14,817 nt of DNA from an uncultured Sutterella sp. (GTDB lineage Bacteria > Pseudomonadota > Gammaproteobacteria > Burkholderiales > Burkholderiaceae_F): the NCBI GenBank assembly GCA_900754475.1, contig CAAECY010000105.1, positions 1 to 14,817 on the forward strand, read 5' to 3'. Within the stretch, counting starts at the first letter, position 1. Every line of letters begins with the position of its first letter. The notes under the pieces were generated by a model. It ran no database searches, was not told where the DNA came from, and saw only the letters and a list, made by a program, of their open reading frames with translations. The position numbers were made by a program, and so were the translations under genes. Positions 12,442-14,817 of this stretch are shown here, one piece after another.

Positions 12442-13947
12442 TTATTTCACGGTCTTGATGTACTGCTCGGCCGAATCCACGGCGATGCGGCCGGAATTCA
12501 CCGCAAAGCCCACCGTGGAGCCTGCCATCAGCAGGTCGTACGAGTCGCCGTACATGCCGCCCACGTCGTTCCCGACCGCGTAGAGGCCCGGGATCGGCGT
12601 TTCATCGGGCGTCACGACTTCGAACTTTTCGTTCGCCTTGATGCCGCCGAGCGTGCCGAGGGTGCTCGCCACCGACTTGATCGCGTAGAAGGGCCCGGTC
12701 TTCACTTCACGCAGGTACTTCGGGTCTTTGGCGAACTGCGCGTCGTGACGCACGGCCGCAAAGCCGTTGTATTCCTTCACGGTCGCGGCAAGCTTCGCGG
12801 GATCCATGCCCGTCTTGCGGGCGAGCTCTTCGAGCGTGTCGGCCTTGAAGGCCCAGCCCGCCTTTTCGGCGTCGGCCCATTCCTTCTCGAAGTTCGCGAG
12901 CTTCGTGCCGACGGGCACCATCACGCCGACACCGAGGTCGATCCCTTCGTCCTTTTCCATGTGCTGCAGGGTCTTGCTGTCGTAGACGACGTACATCGTG
13001 CCGCCGATACGCTCCAAGGCGTTCCCGGCAAACGGCCACTCGAGCATGATCACTTCGTTGCAGAAGCGCTCGCCCTTCGGCGTCAGCCAGAGGTGCGGCT
13101 GCTTGGCGGTGGCGCTCACGTGGTTCGTGGTCGACACGCCGCGGGGGCCCGGACGGTAGGAAGCCTGCACTTCGGCGCCTTCTTCGCCCGCACCGACCGC
13201 CCAGGCCATGCGGATGCCGTCACCCGTCTTACCCTTTTGCGCGAGACCGTCCGCATCCGGGAAGCGCAGATACTTTTCGCGCATTTCCTTGTTGTCGAAG
13301 AACCCGCCCGTCGCGATGATCGTCGCCTTGGCGTTGACGGTCACGGTGTCGCCCGCCTTGTTCTTCCCTTCAACGCCCGCGACGCGGCCGTCCTTCAGGA
13401 TGAGCTTTTCGCCCCAGGTTTCGGTGAGAAGGGTTTGACCCGCCTGCTTGTACTTTTCCTGGAAGAGCTTGATCCAGCCCGCACCGCGCCCTTCGTAGAT
13501 GTGCCAGGTGTAGAGACCGTTCGGGTAGTTCGAGAAGAGCTTCTCGAATTTCACGCCCTGTTTCTGCATCCAGTCGATCGTCTCGCCCGACTTGTCGACG
13601 AAGGCGCGCACCATCTTGGCGTTGCCGCGCCAATGGCCGTAGTTCATGATCTTCAAGAAGGCTTCGTCCTTCGTGAGCGCGTAGTTCCAGTCCTTCTGCA
13701 TCCGGCTTTCGACCGCGAAAATGCCTTCCGAGAACTGCCCCGTGCCGCCCGGGAAGGCGGCCTTTTCGAGCGTGACGACTTTGAGGCCCTTTTCGGCTGC
13801 GGCCCACGCGGCGGCCGTACCCGACGCACCCGCGCCGATCACGACGACGTCGGCGTCGTAGGTTTTCTCGGCGGCGTTCGCGCCGAGCGGGATGAGGGCG
13901 GCCGCCACGGCGGCGGCAATGAACGTACGACGGCAAATGGCGAACAT
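12442..13947 (-). CDS. Exported FAD-dependent reductase (fumarate reductase/flavocytochrome c flavoprotein family)
   Basis: This 501-residue flavoprotein should act in the periplasm, passing electrons from a partner cytochrome to an organic acceptor. The start at 13947 has AAGGAG 7 nt upstream; a longer frame to 14040 adds 31 unlikely residues. The N-terminus has a Tat-like signal (CRRTFIAAAVAAA, cut near ANA-AE, residue 26). The FAD site is VVVIGAGASG (Gly38, Gly40, Gly43), followed by TLEKAAFPGGTGQFSEGIFA. WLTPKGERFCNE and PIPGLYAVGNDVGG are family signatures. No haem motif (CxxCH) is present, so the cytochrome must be a separate protein outside the window. The C-terminal substrate region reads GDSYDLLMAGSTVGF where fumarate reductases have an NRLGGNA-type segment with the catalytic Arg partner, so the acceptor is probably not fumarate. 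Substrate unknown. Confidence 0.88.
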   Translation of the reverse strand: MFAICRRTFIAAAVAAALIPLGANAAEKTYDADVVVIGAGASGTAAAWAAAEKGLKVVTLEKAAFPGGTGQFSEGIFAVESRMQKDWNYALTKDEAFLKIMNYGHWRGNAKMVRAFVDKSGETIDWMQKQGVKFEKLFSNYPNGLYTWHIYEGRGAGWIKLFQEKYKQAGQTLLTETWGEKLILKDGRVAGVEGKNKAGDTVTVNAKATIIATGGFFDNKEMREKYLRFPDADGLAQKGKTGDGIRMAWAVGAGEEGAEVQASYRPGPRGVSTTNHVSATAKQPHLWLTPKGERFCNEVIMLEWPFAGNALERIGGTMYVVYDSKTLQHMEKDEGIDLGVGVMVPVGTKLANFEKEWADAEKAGWAFKADTLEELARKTGMDPAKLAATVKEYNGFAAVRHDAQFAKDPKYLREVKTGPFYAIKSVASTLGTLGGIKANEKFEVVTPDETPIPGLYAVGNDVGGMYGDSYDLLMAGSTVGFAVNSGRIAVDSAEQYIKTVK

Positions 13948-13954
13948 GGTTTTT

Positions 13955-13960
13955 CTCCTT
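13955..13960 (-). promoter_or_regulatory. Ribosome binding site of the flavoprotein gene
   Basis: On the minus strand AAGGAG (plus 13955-13960) lies 7 nt before ATG 13947. It is the best Shine-Dalgarno in the window and fixes the start 31 codons inside the longest open frame. Confidence 0.85.
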
Positions 13961-13974
13961 TGTATTCCGACCCG

Positions 13975-14038
13975 GCGGGCTCGCTCGAACGCTTGGGGAG
14001 GATCGGAGGCGATCCCGAAGCGCTCGAACGAAGCCCGC
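13975..14038 (-). other. Very long hairpin in the flavoprotein mRNA leader
   Basis: In the minus-strand transcript positions 14038-14032 (GCGGGCU) pair with 13981-13975, then, after one bulged base, 13 further pairs (two wobbles) form between about 14030-14018 and 13994-13982. An apical GGAUCG-CCUC-CGAUCC stem closes it (plus 13999-14014 region). The structure ends 14 nt before the ribosome site, leaving that site single-stranded. It may stabilise the mRNA or act as a regulated leader; no known riboswitch is recognised. Confidence 0.6.
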
Positions 14039-14039
14039 A

Positions 14040-14086
14040 CCGGTCAACACCGGGAGCGTCGTGCGAGGAGGTCGGTCGTTGACCGG
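14040..14086. repeat. 9-bp inverted repeat with TTGAC half-sites upstream of the flavoprotein
   Basis: CCGGTCAAC (14040-14048) and GTTGACCGG (14078-14086) are perfect inverted complements, extended by ACCG (14049-14052) with CGGT (14073-14076). Each arm holds a TTGAC half-site of the kind used by Crp/Fnr proteins, though spacing is far wider than their usual 4 bp. The remainder of 14087-14197 shows only small stems (CGCAG/CTGCG near 14112-14127, GTAGCC/GGCTAC at 14143-14156) and no gene. Confidence 0.5.
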
Positions 14087-14197
14087 CCTCTCCCGCACGC
14101 GTCCGTTCTCCGCAGTGTCGTCTGCGAGGGGCGGTCGCGTCTGTAGCCTCGGCTACATTCAAGGGAAAGTACGGAGACTGAGAACAAAGGCGCAGGG

Positions 14198-14767
14198 GTG
14201 CGCGAGTATCTCCGACGGCTGACGGCGCCGAAGCGCTCGTTGCTGCTGCGCGCGCTGATGCAGCGCCTGACCAAGGACAAAAAGATTATCGACGAGCTTG
14301 CGCTGTTGGATCTGGCCATCCAAGCGTACGGCACCGAAAGCGCACAGTTGGAAGAGTGCCGATTTATTAAGGCCAAGCAGAACCTCATTTTTCTTGGGCA
14401 TCCCGGCACTGGAAAGACACATCTGGCAACGGCCTTGGGCATGCAGGCATGCACCCTCGGCAAAAAGGTGCTCTTTAAGCGCATGGCCGCACTCGTGGAA
14501 GAGTTGACGGCGGCACATGAAGGCGGAACGCTGGCCAGGTTCAAGCGGCGCTACGAGGCCTGCGACCTGGTGATCATTGATGAGTGGGGTTACCTGCCCA
14601 CCAATGTGACGGGCACGCGGTTACTCTTTGATCTGATCGCCGACTGCTATGAAAAACGCAGCGTCATCTTGACGACGAACCTACCGATCGCCGAATGGAA
14701 CAAGATCTTCTGCGACGAGCAGTTGCTGATGGCGATATTAAGGCGGCACTGGTTTAGGTGTTATTAG
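14198..14767 (+). CDS. Truncated IS21-family helper ATPase (IstB-like)
   Basis: An AAA+ ATPase that normally helps the IstA transposase choose targets. Walker A is visible as GHPGTGKTHLA (about residues 68-78) and Walker B as LVIIDEWGYLP (about 126-136), with the sensor-like VILTTNLP and EWNKIFCDEQLLMAI. The frame is 189 codons from GTG 14198, against roughly 240-260 for full-length relatives. After LLMAI the expected DRLVHH-type ending is replaced by a short unrelated tail and a stop, so the C-terminus is lost. No istA precedes it: a stop lies in frame at 14144-14146 and upstream is the flavoprotein leader. GC content is visibly lower and codon use differs from its neighbours, indicating transfer. 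It is probably a non-functional remnant. The last 50 bp (14768-14817) show no gene. Confidence 0.8.
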   Translation: MREYLRRLTAPKRSLLLRALMQRLTKDKKIIDELALLDLAIQAYGTESAQLEECRFIKAKQNLIFLGHPGTGKTHLATALGMQACTLGKKVLFKRMAALVEELTAAHEGGTLARFKRRYEACDLVIIDEWGYLPTNVTGTRLLFDLIADCYEKRSVILTTNLPIAEWNKIFCDEQLLMAILRRHWFRCY

Positions 14768-14817
14768 GCTACCTCGGGCTCGGCCTGAGCGTAGCGCACC
14801 GAGTCCGGCGAAAAGCA

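Noticed and set aside
12745..14082. 445-codon plus-strand open frame opposite the flavoprotein
   Set aside because: It mirrors the flavoprotein codons, lacks motifs and has no ribosome site.

Overview
The window is GC-rich bacterial chromosome. Its repertoire is a Tat-type secreted FAD fumarate-reductase-like enzyme, a periplasmic type II asparaginase, a Crp/Fnr-family regulator with no visible iron-sulfur ligands, and aryl-polyene-type envelope genes. This points to a Gram-negative proteobacterium, most likely a gut betaproteobacterium of the Sutterellaceae type. The genus call is inference from codon use and gene style, not from a marker gene. No rRNA or tRNA gene and no CRISPR array was seen.

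Layout, left to right. (1) 1-791, minus: an ISAzo13-family transposase that runs off the left edge. Its start codon lies inside a perfect 11-bp inverted repeat. (2) 853-2967, minus: a Kef/YbaL-type cation:proton antiporter with a degenerate nucleotide-binding motif and a long acidic tail. (3) 3317-9732, plus: five co-directional genes, in order GT2 glycosyltransferase, LpxL/HtrB-type acyltransferase, LolA-like periplasmic carrier, MMPL exporter and DUF3261 lipoprotein. This set is the membrane and export half of an aryl-polyene/xanthomonadin-type locus, but no polyene synthase gene (ketosynthase, dehydratase, ACP, AMP-ligase) is in the window. (4) 9780-10853, plus: a secreted type II L-asparaginase, followed by a hairpin terminator. 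(5) 10854-11445: a 592-bp gene-free stretch full of inverted repeats, ending in a strong intrinsic terminator that follows no gene. It may hold a small RNA or a structured leader. (6) 11446-12204, plus: a Crp/Fnr-family regulator. (7) 12442-13947, minus and convergent with the regulator: an exported flavoprotein reductase whose mRNA leader would fold into a very long hairpin. (8) 14198-14767, plus: a truncated IS21-family IstB ATPase with visibly lower GC, marking a mobile-element scar at the right edge.

How the genes may work together: the five-gene envelope set would glycosylate and acylate a lipid-linked product at the inner membrane, flip it with the MMPL pump and pass it outward through the LolA-like carrier and the outer-membrane DUF3261 lipoprotein. 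The asparaginase and flavoprotein are both periplasmic and fit anaerobic amino-acid use and respiration on organic acceptors. The Crp/Fnr regulator is a reasonable candidate to control the flavoprotein. Both window ends are mobile-element sequence, so this block sits in a region open to rearrangement.
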